NCBI GenBank assembly: GCA_016839945.1
Contig: JAEOTE010000092.1
Span: 1-45,301, forward strand
Reading direction: 5' to 3'
Length of the DNA stretch: 45,301 nt
Source of the DNA: Candidatus Heimdallarchaeota archaeon
GTDB taxonomy: Archaea > Asgardarchaeota > Heimdallarchaeia > Heimdallarchaeales > Heimdallarchaeaceae
The stretch's first letter is position 1; the number at the start of each line of letters is the position of its first letter. The notes beneath the pieces are model-generated. The model did not search any database. It was not told the DNA's origin and was given only the letters and a program-made list of their open reading frames with translations. The position numbers were made by a program, and so were the translations under genes. Positions 1-8,177 of this stretch are shown one piece after another.

Positions 1-536
1 AAATTAGTTATAAGTCTATTAACTTCTAGAGTTTCAACAAATTTCTTGATTTTGTTCAATAAAGAAATTATTAGGTTTCCAGAACCACAAGCTATATCTC
101 CAAAAAAATATTCATTGATTTTGCTGGATGTATCTACTAATTCTGGAAGGTGCTTTAAGAAATAACTATAAGATTTGTTTACAATAAAATTGGAAATAAA
201 TGATGGTGTATAGAATTGTCCTTTTTTCTTTGAAGCAGAAAGAGAAGTTTCGAGAAATGATAAATGGAAGGGAGTTAAATGAGTAGGTGAAAGATTTTCA
301 TCTAGCGAAAAGGAATATAGAGATACTATACTGTCAAAAGATTCTTTTGAATTTTCAAAATTATCTTTTATCTCTTTAGGACAAGTTTCTAGAAGGATAT
401 CTGATAAGGATTTATCTGGGGAAATCTGAAAAAGATTATCGAGAAGATAATACCAAATTACATTTGAATCTCCTATATCTCGATTTTCTTTTTTTAGTGA
501 AAAAAAAGGATATAATTGAGATTCTTTGATTTTCAA
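1..536 (-). CDS. N6-adenine DNA methyltransferase, N-terminal part (runs off left edge)
   Basis: I translated this partial gene by hand from the minus strand. The frame stays open from about 548 to the window edge. It contains GQFYTP (codons at 221-204), and about 33 residues later DIACGSGNLI, which is SAM-binding motif I of the HsdM/Eco57I/TaqI-type N6-adenine methyltransferases. The residues before GQFYTP (SLSASKKK) resemble the basic stretch these enzymes carry there. The protein should methylate adenine in DNA, as part of a restriction-modification system or as an orphan; the NPPY motif and specificity domain would lie beyond the edge. The start is uncertain. There is no in-frame ATG, the frame is closed by TAA at 549-551, and TTG at 536 is the only reasonable start I see. 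It lies 44 nt after the Orc1/Cdc6-like gene on the same strand. The family call is firm; the start is not. Confidence 0.75.
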   Translation of the reverse strand, partial: MKIKESQLYPFFSLKKENRDIGDSNVIWYYLLDNLFQISPDKSLSDILLETCPKEIKDNFENSKESFDSIVSLYSFSLDENLSPTHLTPFHLSFLETSLSASKKKGQFYTPSFISNFIVNKSYSYFLKHLPELVDTSSKINEYFFGDIACGSGNLIISLLNKIKKFVETLEVNRLITN

Positions 537-580
537 TAGGTAATAGTATTAAGCAGAAAATAAAAAGATTAGTATTAATA

Positions 581-1810
581 TTACAACGTTTCATGGTTAA
601 TAGAAAATTTCTTTTTCCTTTCAATTATTTCGATTATAAGAGATTCTAATTCTTCTATTTCTGGTTTAAAAAGGCTGATGAGACGTTCTTTTCCTCCTGT
701 CTCGATATCTTCTTCAATTTTTGTGGTTATGAGATCTCTATTTGAAAGTTCAAAGACACTTTCCCAAATTGTTTCAGCATATTCTGAACTCACATTAAAC
801 TCTTCACAAATTGATTTGTATAATTCAAAAATCTCAGAATCAATGATATAATCTGTATCTCTCCTCTTAAGCTCCCTAATAATTCCAAGCAATATTAAGT
901 TATGATGCAAAGTAAATGCGAGTAATTTTTCCTCTTCTGTTTCAGCAAGAATTAATCCTTTAGCTTCTCTCACATGATGTGGTTTAATAGGTGACATATT
1001 ATAATAATCTGCACATCGTCCAGCTCCCCAAAGAATTTCAATTGCAAAACTGGCTTTACCAGATTTAGAAGTTAAATCCGCGATAACTTCTGCGATTTCT
1101 GATGAAAAACAATAAGAACGTATGGCAATTTCAGCGCGAGAGTTTATTATATCCCTTAATTCATTTTTAGAATAGTGATTTAATGATATATGATTAGAAA
1201 GAAATTTCTTTTTTGTTTTATTATTAAAATGCTCAATAAATTTTAGATTTCTTTCAATGAAAATATACGAAATCCATTGATTTTTTGTCATTTTATTTAT
1301 TTTTAAAAGTGAATAGACTAAATCGATTCCTCTGCGGGAAATAAGATAATCGATTTCATCAATCACTAAAAGAATTTTCAGCTTATGAAGTTCTAGTAAT
1401 CTAACAAGTAAATGAATTAATTCCTTTGAAGAATAACCTCTAAGAAGTATTGTTTTATCCAATCTTCTCACAAGTGTACTCATTATTAAGAATGGACTTT
1501 TATAAACTCTACAATTGATATAGATAAAAAGAAAATCTCTCAACTTATATTGATTCTCTAATTGTTGCCCAAATCGTTTTGCCAAAACAGTTTTACCTGA
1601 TCCTGTAGGTCCAGAAATGGTAATTAATCTTAATGGACTAACATCTTCACTAAAAATGTTTTTGAAAAGATTTATTAATTTTTTGAGTTCTTCTTCTCTT
1701 CCTGGTAAGGAAGATGGGACATAGATTAATGATAATGTATTTTCATCTTTGAATACTGTAGGTTTCTTTTTTAGAGAATAGATACTATTTTCATTAGAAT
1801 TATCTTGCAA
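581..1810 (-). CDS. cdc6: Orc1/Cdc6-family AAA+ ATPase (origin recognition type)
   Basis: The 409-residue protein begins with the family signature: VFKDE, then YVPSSLPGREEEL near residues 30-42. Walker A is GPTGSGKT (67-74) and Walker B is ILLVIDEID (146-154). A sensor-1-like ERNLKF lies near 186-191, and a winged-helix-like region makes up the C-terminal third. In archaea such proteins bind origins and load the MCM helicase. The usual sensor-1 segment reads close to SNDLKF, so ERNLKF is divergent. The start is TTG at 1810; it is needed to keep the conserved N-terminus and no ATG is near. Genes of this family often sit beside an origin, but I found no G-rich origin recognition boxes in the short flanks. 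It could instead be a non-replicative Orc1 paralogue. The methyltransferase fragment follows on the same strand. Confidence 0.85.
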   Translation of the reverse strand: MQDNSNENSIYSLKKKPTVFKDENTLSLIYVPSSLPGREEELKKLINLFKNIFSEDVSPLRLITISGPTGSGKTVLAKRFGQQLENQYKLRDFLFIYINCRVYKSPFLIMSTLVRRLDKTILLRGYSSKELIHLLVRLLELHKLKILLVIDEIDYLISRRGIDLVYSLLKINKMTKNQWISYIFIERNLKFIEHFNNKTKKKFLSNHISLNHYSKNELRDIINSRAEIAIRSYCFSSEIAEVIADLTSKSGKASFAIEILWGAGRCADYYNMSPIKPHHVREAKGLILAETEEEKLLAFTLHHNLILLGIIRELKRRDTDYIIDSEIFELYKSICEEFNVSSEYAETIWESVFELSNRDLITTKIEEDIETGGKERLISLFKPEIEELESLIIEIIERKKKFSINHETL

Positions 1811-1912
1811 TATACTCTCTTGATAATATAACTTTCATTATATAAAATTATTGAGAACTTAATTCTGATAAATACTTTATTCTAAATTTATCGAAAAAAT
1901 CTCATTGTTTAA

Positions 1913-2632
1913 TCATTTCAATCTTCTTTGCTCAATAATCGAAATAATGTTCATTATTATCATAATTTCCACAGTTAAAATTAAGAACAATATTATTATT
2001 AACTCTGTCCAAAATTCTGTTTTCACAAGAAAACTTTGAAATTTACCTTCCCATTGAATACTCATCCTAAATAGAAAAAATATAAATGACACTCCTGCTA
2101 AAACATAGAGAAAATAAGACAAATAATTCTTTTTTACATCATTATCATAAGTTATACCTGTAAAGATTAATGCTAAACTAAAGAAAAGCTCAATTGGTAG
2201 AATTATATTCAGATGACTGTTTTCAGTAAGTGAATTCTTCATGTAGAAAAAGAAAATAAGTGATCTATAGATACAGACATAGACAAAATATACAAACCAG
2301 CTTATTATTGCAAACAGTCTTGATACTTGTAACAATTCTTTCTTTCTATTAACCATTAATAGTGGTAGAATGATACATGTTATCCCAATTAAATATATAG
2401 CAACATAAAACGGATTAAAGAAAGCATTCAATTGTTCTGTACTCATTGTAAAATAATTATCATGATGAAGTAATGTAATCATTACATCTTCAAACATATA
2501 AAACCTGAAGAATCTAACATTTTGGATTACTAAATGAATTGAAAGAGAGAGAGAAGCTATACAATAAAAAACAATGATAATTATAGATTGAATAAAGTTC
2601 TTCTTTGTATCCAAATGATTGTCTCTTTCCAT
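1913..2632 (-). CDS. Multi-pass membrane protein of unknown function
   Basis: I do not recognise this 239-residue protein. It has about six hydrophobic segments, near residues 13-36, 72-93, 103-130, 143-160, 170-190 and 207-232. Short polar loops separate them, and the ends are basic (NRKKELL near 95, EQRRLK at the C-terminus). There is no cleavable-looking signal peptide and no catalytic motif that I can name. The ATG start at 2632 is preceded by a purine-rich GAGAAAG on the minus strand. It lies about 100 nt upstream of the Orc1/Cdc6-like gene on the same strand, so co-transcription is possible but not required. It is probably a cytoplasmic-membrane protein. Confidence 0.7.
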   Translation of the reverse strand: MERDNHLDTKKNFIQSIIIIVFYCIASLSLSIHLVIQNVRFFRFYMFEDVMITLLHHDNYFTMSTEQLNAFFNPFYVAIYLIGITCIILPLLMVNRKKELLQVSRLFAIISWFVYFVYVCIYRSLIFFFYMKNSLTENSHLNIILPIELFFSLALIFTGITYDNDVKKNYLSYFLYVLAGVSFIFFLFRMSIQWEGKFQSFLVKTEFWTELIIILFLILTVEIMIIMNIISIIEQRRLK

Positions 2633-2723
2633 TTCTTTCTCGTCATGTAAATCTAAAAATGAATTTAAAGCTTACTGCAATATTATAACAATTTAAAAAA
2701 ATGTGAAGAAGTGTTCAATAAAT

Positions 2724-4154
2724 CTAATCTTCTTCTAATTCTATTGTCTTCTTGTGCATTAGATGTCTTTCCCAATCAAAAGATATGTTTCCATCTTCAT
2801 GTTCAGTAAATGGAATATTCATTGATCCATAATCCGTAAGTAAATAGAAATCCATTACTTCAGGATCATCATTCTTAGGGATTAGTGGTGCTTCCCATTT
2901 CTGAGACCAGTCATCATTTATTAGAAATAGAACCAATCCTCTTTGTTCTATTGTACAAGTGATTGTTTTTTTGTAAGCTTCATATCTACCACAAAGTTTG
3001 CGATAATGTTTCTTCCTCTTATAATAAGGCATTTCTTCCTCTGGATCTTTTCCTAACAATAAAGCAAAAGCAGTTAGCATTAAATAAACTGGAGTCACAT
3101 GGACGTTCTGTAATTGCGCATAAGTAAGGTTTAATTCAGGAATAAAGCCAACATATCCTCCTGATACACCAGACATTCCACCATGATATATTAATTTATA
3201 ACCAAAGAAATTCTCAAAAATTCTCCAACCATACCCATAAGCTGGTTCGACTCCAGGGCAATAGTGAACATAGTTTTGTGGTAAGTTTTTGTTGTGAGTG
3301 TCCCACATCTCCTTAACAAGATTTTCAGCTAACACCCTCTTCCCATTGAATTCTCCACCATTTAAGTTACATTGAAGGTAATTAGTAATCTCTTCAACAC
3401 TTGAAATTAATCCACCAGAACCTGCAATAAAAGGTCCTGATAACAGATCTGTAGAGCTTCTTTCGATTCGTTTATCTTTAATTGCCAAATTAAAACCTCT
3501 TGATGAATCTTTATCTTTTTTTACATCCTCAAGAGAAAAAGTGCTTCTATTCATTTCTAGAGGTTCTAAAATATTTTCTTTTACATAATCTTCAAATGAT
3601 TTTCCACTAATTTTTTCAACAATTTGACCAAGTAAAGCAAAACCTCCATTCCAATAATAATATTTGGTGTTTGGAGGACTTCGTAGTGTAGATTTTGAGT
3701 CATTCACATGAAAATAAAAATCATCCCAGTTACCCAAAGGAAATTCTGGAGCTTTTGCTTTGACTAATTGTTGATTCATTTGTGAAAAATAAAAAGTCAT
3801 AAGCGAAGGAACACCAGAAGCATGACTCATTAGATGAAGAATCTTTATTGGATTGTCTTCAAAGCCGATATCTACTGGAAGATATTTTGAAATTGGATCA
3901 TTAATATCTAATTTGCCAGCTTCATGAAGCTGTAAAATAGCCATACAAGTTACAGATTTTGTTATTGATGAAACACCATAGAGTGTTTCCAAAGAAGCTG
4001 GTTTTACATCTCCTTTTTCTCTAAGTCCAAATGCTCTCTGATATATTGGTTCTCCATTCTGTGTTATTAAGACTGAAAATCCTGGGATTTTTTCATCCCT
4101 CATAACTTTTACAACTTCATGCTCATATTTTTCCTTGAAAAGCTTTAAATCCAT
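2724..4154 (-). CDS. CubicO / beta-lactamase-family serine hydrolase (Pab87-like peptidase)
   Basis: The 476-residue protein has the three class C beta-lactamase motifs in order. These are SITK (nucleophile Ser63, Lys66), Tyr167-Trp-Asn169 in YYYWNGG, and HGG at 324-326. Archaeal members such as Pab87 of Pyrococcus are serine peptidases with a C-terminal lipocalin-like domain. The last 100 or so residues here, beginning near KRKKHYRKLCGRYEAY, fit such a domain. No signal peptide is visible, so it is probably cytosolic. It is divergent from the peptide ABC operon, which suggests cleavage of imported peptides. That role is inferred; esterase or D-aminopeptidase activity is equally possible for the fold. 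A TATA-like box precedes the start. Confidence 0.85.
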   Translation of the reverse strand: MDLKLFKEKYEHEVVKVMRDEKIPGFSVLITQNGEPIYQRAFGLREKGDVKPASLETLYGVSSITKSVTCMAILQLHEAGKLDINDPISKYLPVDIGFEDNPIKILHLMSHASGVPSLMTFYFSQMNQQLVKAKAPEFPLGNWDDFYFHVNDSKSTLRSPPNTKYYYWNGGFALLGQIVEKISGKSFEDYVKENILEPLEMNRSTFSLEDVKKDKDSSRGFNLAIKDKRIERSSTDLLSGPFIAGSGGLISSVEEITNYLQCNLNGGEFNGKRVLAENLVKEMWDTHNKNLPQNYVHYCPGVEPAYGYGWRIFENFFGYKLIYHGGMSGVSGGYVGFIPELNLTYAQLQNVHVTPVYLMLTAFALLLGKDPEEEMPYYKRKKHYRKLCGRYEAYKKTITCTIEQRGLVLFLINDDWSQKWEAPLIPKNDDPEVMDFYLLTDYGSMNIPFTEHEDGNISFDWERHLMHKKTIELEED

Positions 4155-4185
4155 ATTATCACAGTCAGTTATGTTAATATATACA

Positions 4186-4194
4186 CTTATAAAA
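4186..4194 (-). promoter_or_regulatory. TATA-like box for the serine hydrolase gene
   Basis: The minus strand reads TTTTATAAG here, about 32 nt before the ATG at 4154. Archaeal transcription starts about 25 nt downstream of the TATA box, which would give a leader of only several nucleotides. This is assigned by eye. The 171-nt intergenic region also holds the binding-protein promoter on the plus strand. Confidence 0.5.
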
Positions 4195-4220
4195 GTAACG
4201 TATAGTTTATAACATTTTTG

Positions 4221-4260
4221 CTAAACATTAATTTATTTCCCGAAAATCTTATATATTCTT
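4221..4260 (+). promoter_or_regulatory. Promoter of the peptide-binding protein gene with conserved upstream element
   Basis: CTAAACAT (4221-4228) and CCCGAAAA (4239-4246) are separated by 10 nt and followed directly by a TATA-like TTATATAT (4249-4256). The same two blocks, 9 nt apart and again just before a TATA-like stretch, occur upstream of the permease gene (6173-6208). I saw this arrangement nowhere else in the window. The position upstream of TATA fits a TFB-recognition element plus an activator site. The motif is visible in the sequence; its function is inferred. Confidence 0.6.
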
Positions 4261-4279
4261 GAGAAATTATATGAATAGT

Positions 4280-4300
4280 CTTTGACATTTTGAGTCAAAG
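4280..4300 (+). promoter_or_regulatory. Perfect 7-bp inverted repeat near the expected start of transcription (operator or leader hairpin)
   Basis: CTTTGAC, a 7-nt spacer and GTCAAAG form a perfect palindrome 24-31 nt after the TATA-like box, where transcription should begin. It could be an operator for a dimeric winged-helix regulator, or a hairpin at the 5' end of the binding-protein mRNA. A related repeat, TTTTGAA-N8-TTCAAAA, follows the permease promoter at 6210-6231. Confidence 0.55.
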
Positions 4301-4325
4301 GTAAAAATAAAAGGAATGAAAAGAT

Positions 4326-6068
4326 TTGAATAAAAAATTGTTAGTAAGTGCAACATTTTTAACGCTAATCCTGATAGGAATGTCTCCTAGTTTAATGGTT
4401 TGGGGACAAGAACCTATCATTGGAGGAATTCTACATACTCCTCTTTCAGCTGACGCACATGCACTGAATCCATTCTCTTGGACAACAACTTATGAAGCTT
4501 ATATAATTTGGCACATATATGATCCTCTGGTACGAATGGACTTAGAAAATCAAGCATTTGCATGTATTGCTGAGAGTTGGTCACACAGTACCGACTATTC
4601 TGAATGGACATTTGTAATAAAAGACGATGTTTATTGGCATGATGGAAAAAAACTAACTGTTGATGACGTGTTTTGGACATACAATATGCTTTGGAATGAT
4701 ACTAACGTTCCAAGACGTAGTTGGCTTTTTGATGAGATAACAGATCTTCAGATTGTAGATAACACAATTGTTGTTTCATTTGGATGGGGACCAAAACCTG
4801 CAGACGTTCTTTATGATCTCGCAACTACACTCATAGTTCCTGAACACATTTGGGATGGTATAGACCTATATACATTCGCAAATGATGAACCAATTGGTAG
4901 TGGTCCATTTAAATTCGTTGAATGGGAAAGAGCACAATTCTTTAGATTGGAAACACATGACCAATATCAGTTCCCAATTTATGTTGATGGTAAAACAATA
5001 CCTATTATCAGCGAAGTTGAAGCCCAATTTTATGCACTAGCTGGAGGAGATATTGAAACAATGGCTAATCCTCCACCTGAATTAGAAGATGCAGCTGAAT
5101 TCTATAATTCCTCAGTTCACACAGCTCTTAATGATTACTGGGTTTACCTAGGAATGAATCAACGACGTTACCCAAATAATGTTACTGAATTTAGACAAGC
5201 TGTTTCGTATGGAATAGACCGTGACGAAATCGTTGAAATTATCAAATATGGTCGTGGTGCAGTAATGCCCGCTTCATGTAATTTACCATGGGGAACATAT
5301 TATAATCCAAGTGCTAAAACTTATCCTTACAATATAACTAAAACCATTGAAATGCTAGACGCTCTTGGGTGGACTGACACTAACGCTGATGATATCCGTG
5401 AAGATGGTCTTGGACAAGATTTAGAATTCGATGTTATAGTAAGTGCAGATGCTCAAGAATCTGTTGACACTGTTAAGTTCATTAAAACCTACCTTGAACC
5501 TGCAGGAATCAAAGTAAACGTAGTTCCAATCATTTGGGATGTTCTTTGGCAAACTGTTGGTGGACTTGGTCACATTGATCAAGACTATGATTATCCAGGC
5601 AAATATGATTATGACTGGGCAGTCCTAGGTTGGGTAGGTTTTTGGAGCGATTTCCATCCAAGCTCATTCTATTGGTTATTAAGTGCTGATAGATGGTGGG
5701 GATCAGATGATGTCAACATTCCAGGATGGAACAGTTCAGTTCGCTGGGAAGTAACAGACCTATGTAATGACACACTCTACTCAACAGATGACGCAGTTAT
5801 TGAAGCAAACATTGATTTAATACAAGAACTTGTTGCAGAAGATCTACCTTATGTACCATTACAAGTTAATGGTGGAACATACCTTTACAAAACAGATGAA
5901 TATAAAGGCTGGGAATTAGGTCCAACAGATGGTCCTGATAATTACTTCACTTGGCTAAGTATACAACTAATTAAACCACCAGAAGCTGGTCCAGGATTTC
6001 TTGCATTAGGTGCAATAATTACACTAGTAGTCAGTGTTGCCTTTGTAAGATACAGACGTAGAAAGTAA
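4326..6068 (+). CDS. Peptide ABC transporter substrate-binding protein (SBP family 5, DppA/OppA type)
   Basis: This 580-residue extracellular lipid-face receptor captures peptides for the permease encoded downstream. The N-terminus has a signal-like hydrophobic segment (residues 4-26). GGILHTPLSADAHALNPF near 33-50 is the usual start of family 5 binding proteins. WTFVIKDDVYWHDGK (about 96-110) followed by TVDDVFWTY is the family signature. The tail reads PGFLALGAIIT, a hydrophobic stretch, then RYRRRK. This resembles PGF-CTERM anchors processed by archaeosortase, and is at least a C-terminal membrane anchor. The start is TTG at 4326, because the nearby ATG at 4317 hits a stop after five codons. 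A stem-loop with a T-run follows the gene, so it may be transcribed in excess over the permeases. Peptide is the likeliest substrate; nickel or oligosaccharide cannot be excluded. Confidence 0.92.
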   Translation: MNKKLLVSATFLTLILIGMSPSLMVWGQEPIIGGILHTPLSADAHALNPFSWTTTYEAYIIWHIYDPLVRMDLENQAFACIAESWSHSTDYSEWTFVIKDDVYWHDGKKLTVDDVFWTYNMLWNDTNVPRRSWLFDEITDLQIVDNTIVVSFGWGPKPADVLYDLATTLIVPEHIWDGIDLYTFANDEPIGSGPFKFVEWERAQFFRLETHDQYQFPIYVDGKTIPIISEVEAQFYALAGGDIETMANPPPELEDAAEFYNSSVHTALNDYWVYLGMNQRRYPNNVTEFRQAVSYGIDRDEIVEIIKYGRGAVMPASCNLPWGTYYNPSAKTYPYNITKTIEMLDALGWTDTNADDIREDGLGQDLEFDVIVSADAQESVDTVKFIKTYLEPAGIKVNVVPIIWDVLWQTVGGLGHIDQDYDYPGKYDYDWAVLGWVGFWSDFHPSSFYWLLSADRWWGSDDVNIPGWNSSVRWEVTDLCNDTLYSTDDAVIEANIDLIQELVAEDLPYVPLQVNGGTYLYKTDEYKGWELGPTDGPDNYFTWLSIQLIKPPEAGPGFLALGAIITLVVSVAFVRYRRRK

Positions 6069-6091
6069 AGTTTAAAATACAAAATTAAAGA

Positions 6092-6130
6092 AGAGAGTTG
6101 AAAGCTAAACTCTCTGGCTTTATTTTTTTT
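6092..6130 (+). terminator. Stem-loop plus T-run between binding protein and permease genes
   Basis: AGAGAGTT (6092-6099) pairs perfectly with AACTCTCT (6108-6115) across an 8-nt loop. A run of eight T follows at 6123-6130. The element sits 24 nt after the binding-protein stop and more than 110 nt before the permease start. It fits a terminator or partial terminator that raises binding-protein mRNA relative to the membrane components. A 3'-end stabilising hairpin is the alternative. Confidence 0.6.
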
Positions 6131-6172
6131 CAAAAAATAATTCAAAGTAATGTTTAGTTAGTAATATTTTTT

Positions 6173-6208
6173 CTAAACATATAGTTTTACCCGAAAAATT
6201 TAAAAATA
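6173..6208 (+). promoter_or_regulatory. Second promoter, shared element upstream of the permease operon
   Basis: CTAAACAT (6173-6180), a 9-nt spacer and CCCGAAAA (6190-6197) lead into an A/T box TTTAAAAATA (6199-6208). This repeats the layout at 4221-4256. It suggests that the permease-ATPase part has its own promoter under the same control as the binding protein. Confidence 0.6.
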
Positions 6209-6209
6209 T

Positions 6210-6231
6210 TTTTGAATATTAAGGTTCAAAA
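6210..6231 (+). promoter_or_regulatory. 7-bp inverted repeat downstream of the permease promoter
   Basis: TTTTGAA (6210-6216) and TTCAAAA (6225-6231) are separated by 8 nt. The half sites resemble those at 4280-4300 (CTTTGAC/GTCAAAG). The distance from the TATA-like box is shorter here, so a common operator role is plausible but unproven. Confidence 0.45.
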
Positions 6232-6245
6232 GCGGTGTTTAGATA

Positions 6246-7238
6246 ATGGGTTTAAGAGGATATATAGCTAAAAAACTATTTTTTGCAGCTGTTGCTTTTT
6301 TTGTAGCAATTACAATTGTTTTCTTTCTATACCATGTTATACCAGGAAATCCAGCGAATATATTTGCAACCGATAGAACTGTTAATCCTGATCAAAGAGA
6401 TGCATTACTTGAAAGATGGGGGCTAAATGAACCTTTATGGAAGCAATATGGTATTTTTTTGAGGAATTTATTTCAAGGAGATCTTGGGTTCTCATATCTT
6501 CAAAAAATGCCTGTTACAGATGTTATTGGTGAATCTCTTCCTTGGACGCTTCTACTACTTGGAACGTCTTTTGTTTTAAATGCAGTTATAGGAATCTTTC
6601 TTGGAGCGTTTGTTGCATGGAGAAGAGGATCCAAATTAGATACAGGATTTGTATTAACATACAATTTCTATAATGCTATTCCTTTGTTCTTTGTAGGAAT
6701 GCTTTTTATTGCTTTATTTAGTTTCTATGTTCGAAAATGGGGATGGGGATTCTATTTTCCTGCATATGGAGCACAAACAGCAGGATCTTCGGAATGGGGA
6801 TTCTTTCCTCGTTTAGTAGATATTCTCTGGCATTTAGCTCTACCACTGACGGTACTAACTATAGCAGGTATTCTAGGTTGGTCATGGTTCATGCGAGGAA
6901 ATCTAATAAATATACTAACTGAAGATTATATTAAAACAGCAAGAGCCAAAGGATTAAATGAAAACCAAGTTTTGTATAAGCATGCTTTCAGAAATGCTAT
7001 CCTTCCAGTTGTTACTAACATAGGAATGAGTATAGGAGGATTAATTGGCGGAGCAGTTTTAATTGAAACGGTATTTTCATATCCAGGAACGGGAAGAATG
7101 CTCTATGAAGCACTCATTAGACACGATTATCCTCTAGTTCAAGGGGCATTTATAATCATATCAGGTTTGACTTTACTTGGATTGTTGATAGCAGAGATTA
7201 TTTATGGATTCATAGATCCAAGGATAAGAACAGAATAG
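6246..7238 (+). CDS. dppB: Peptide ABC transporter permease, DppB/OppB type
   Basis: The 330-residue membrane protein is one of the two channel subunits. Its N-terminus (YIAKKLFFAAVAFFVAITI) with the following HVIPGNPA is typical of DppB. Six transmembrane segments are expected and visible. The EAA loop that docks on the ATPases reads DYIKTARAKGLNENQVLYKH near residues 224-243, followed by AFRNAILPVV. The length matches the family. The ATG start lies after the second copy of the promoter element. Only 8 nt separate its end from the next permease, indicating one transcript through the ATPase genes. Confidence 0.93.
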   Translation: MGLRGYIAKKLFFAAVAFFVAITIVFFLYHVIPGNPANIFATDRTVNPDQRDALLERWGLNEPLWKQYGIFLRNLFQGDLGFSYLQKMPVTDVIGESLPWTLLLLGTSFVLNAVIGIFLGAFVAWRRGSKLDTGFVLTYNFYNAIPLFFVGMLFIALFSFYVRKWGWGFYFPAYGAQTAGSSEWGFFPRLVDILWHLALPLTVLTIAGILGWSWFMRGNLINILTEDYIKTARAKGLNENQVLYKHAFRNAILPVVTNIGMSIGGLIGGAVLIETVFSYPGTGRMLYEALIRHDYPLVQGAFIIISGLTLLGLLIAEIIYGFIDPRIRTE

Positions 7239-7246
7239 AGGTATTA

Positions 7247-8173
7247 ATGATGGCAACAATGCTTAATAAAAATAATATAATGCGTCGCTTCAAAAGATGG
7301 AACAAGTCATGGAAAGTCTTCAGTAGAAATTGGATGGGTGTTTCAGGCTTAATTATAATGCTATCACTAGTAACATTAGCAATCTTCGCTAAACAAATTG
7401 CTGGATATCATGTTGATGATAGAGATTCTGAAAACATTTTCCAACCACCGGTAGAAGGACACATTTTAGGAACTAATCGTCATGGCAATGATATTTTTTC
7501 CATACTATTGAATAGTCTTGGGATATCCTTAGCAGTAGGTGTAGTAGCTGGTAGTTTAACTGTAATATTAGGAACTACTATAGGAGTTGCGAGTGCATAC
7601 ATTGGCGGGAAATTTGACACTATAGTTATGCGGATAACAGACATAGTTTTGGTAATTCCTGCTTTACCTTTGATGCTTCTCCTAGCATCATTAGTCCCAT
7701 TAATTGTTGATAAACTTTCTTGGTTAGATACCATTCCTTGGTGGTCTATCATTGCATTTGTTTATGTTGTAGTGTTCTGGCCAGTTTCTGCAAGATTAAT
7801 TCGAGGACAAGCACTATCACTTAAACATAGAGCATTCATTACTAGTGCTAAATCTGCTGGTGCTGGAAATGGATATATTATATTCAAACACTTATTACCT
7901 AATGTCTTTCCATTAATGCTTACAATGATTATAACATCAATGAGACAGGCAATTCTATATGAAGCTTTCCTCTCATTTCTTGGGCTAGGAGATCCTTCAA
8001 ATTGGAGTCTTGGTAAGATGTTAAGTGTGGCTCAACAACAAGCTTCACTAGCTACAGGAGCATGGTGGATGTATCTCCCAGCAGGTATAGCTATTGCTCT
8101 CACAACTCTCAGTTTTGCTTTCATTGGAATTGCTTTTGATGAAATTGTAAACCCTCAATTAAGAAGGAGATAA
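7247..8173 (+). CDS. dppC: Peptide ABC transporter permease, DppC/OppC type
   Basis: This 308-residue second channel subunit starts with a basic cytoplasmic segment (residues 1-30), typical of DppC. A first transmembrane helix near 32-52 follows, then the family segment containing HILGTNRHGNDIF (about residues 75-87). The EAA loop reads ITSAKSAGAGNGYIIFKHLL, then PNVFPLML. FLGLGDP near 245 is another family hallmark. Two ATG codons are adjacent at 7247-7252, with GAGGT just upstream as a ribosome binding site. It ends 4 nt before the first ATPase gene. Confidence 0.93.
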   Translation: MMATMLNKNNIMRRFKRWNKSWKVFSRNWMGVSGLIIMLSLVTLAIFAKQIAGYHVDDRDSENIFQPPVEGHILGTNRHGNDIFSILLNSLGISLAVGVVAGSLTVILGTTIGVASAYIGGKFDTIVMRITDIVLVIPALPLMLLLASLVPLIVDKLSWLDTIPWWSIIAFVYVVVFWPVSARLIRGQALSLKHRAFITSAKSAGAGNGYIIFKHLLPNVFPLMLTMIITSMRQAILYEAFLSFLGLGDPSNWSLGKMLSVAQQQASLATGAWWMYLPAGIAIALTTLSFAFIGIAFDEIVNPQLRRR

Positions 8174-8177
8174 TACT

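Noticed and set aside
436..624. 62-codon minus-strand ORF overlapping the Orc1/Cdc6 gene end
   Set aside because: Its frame lacks any family signal and overlaps the methyltransferase frame, which has clear motifs. I use it only as a possible phase-variant 5' end.
1811..1912. Replication origin beside the Orc1/Cdc6-like gene
   Set aside because: The short AT-rich gap holds no repeated origin recognition boxes or G-rich elements, and flanking gaps are also too short to judge.
4417..4680. 87-codon ORF opposite the binding-protein gene
   Set aside because: Antisense shadow of a well-supported gene, with no motif of its own.
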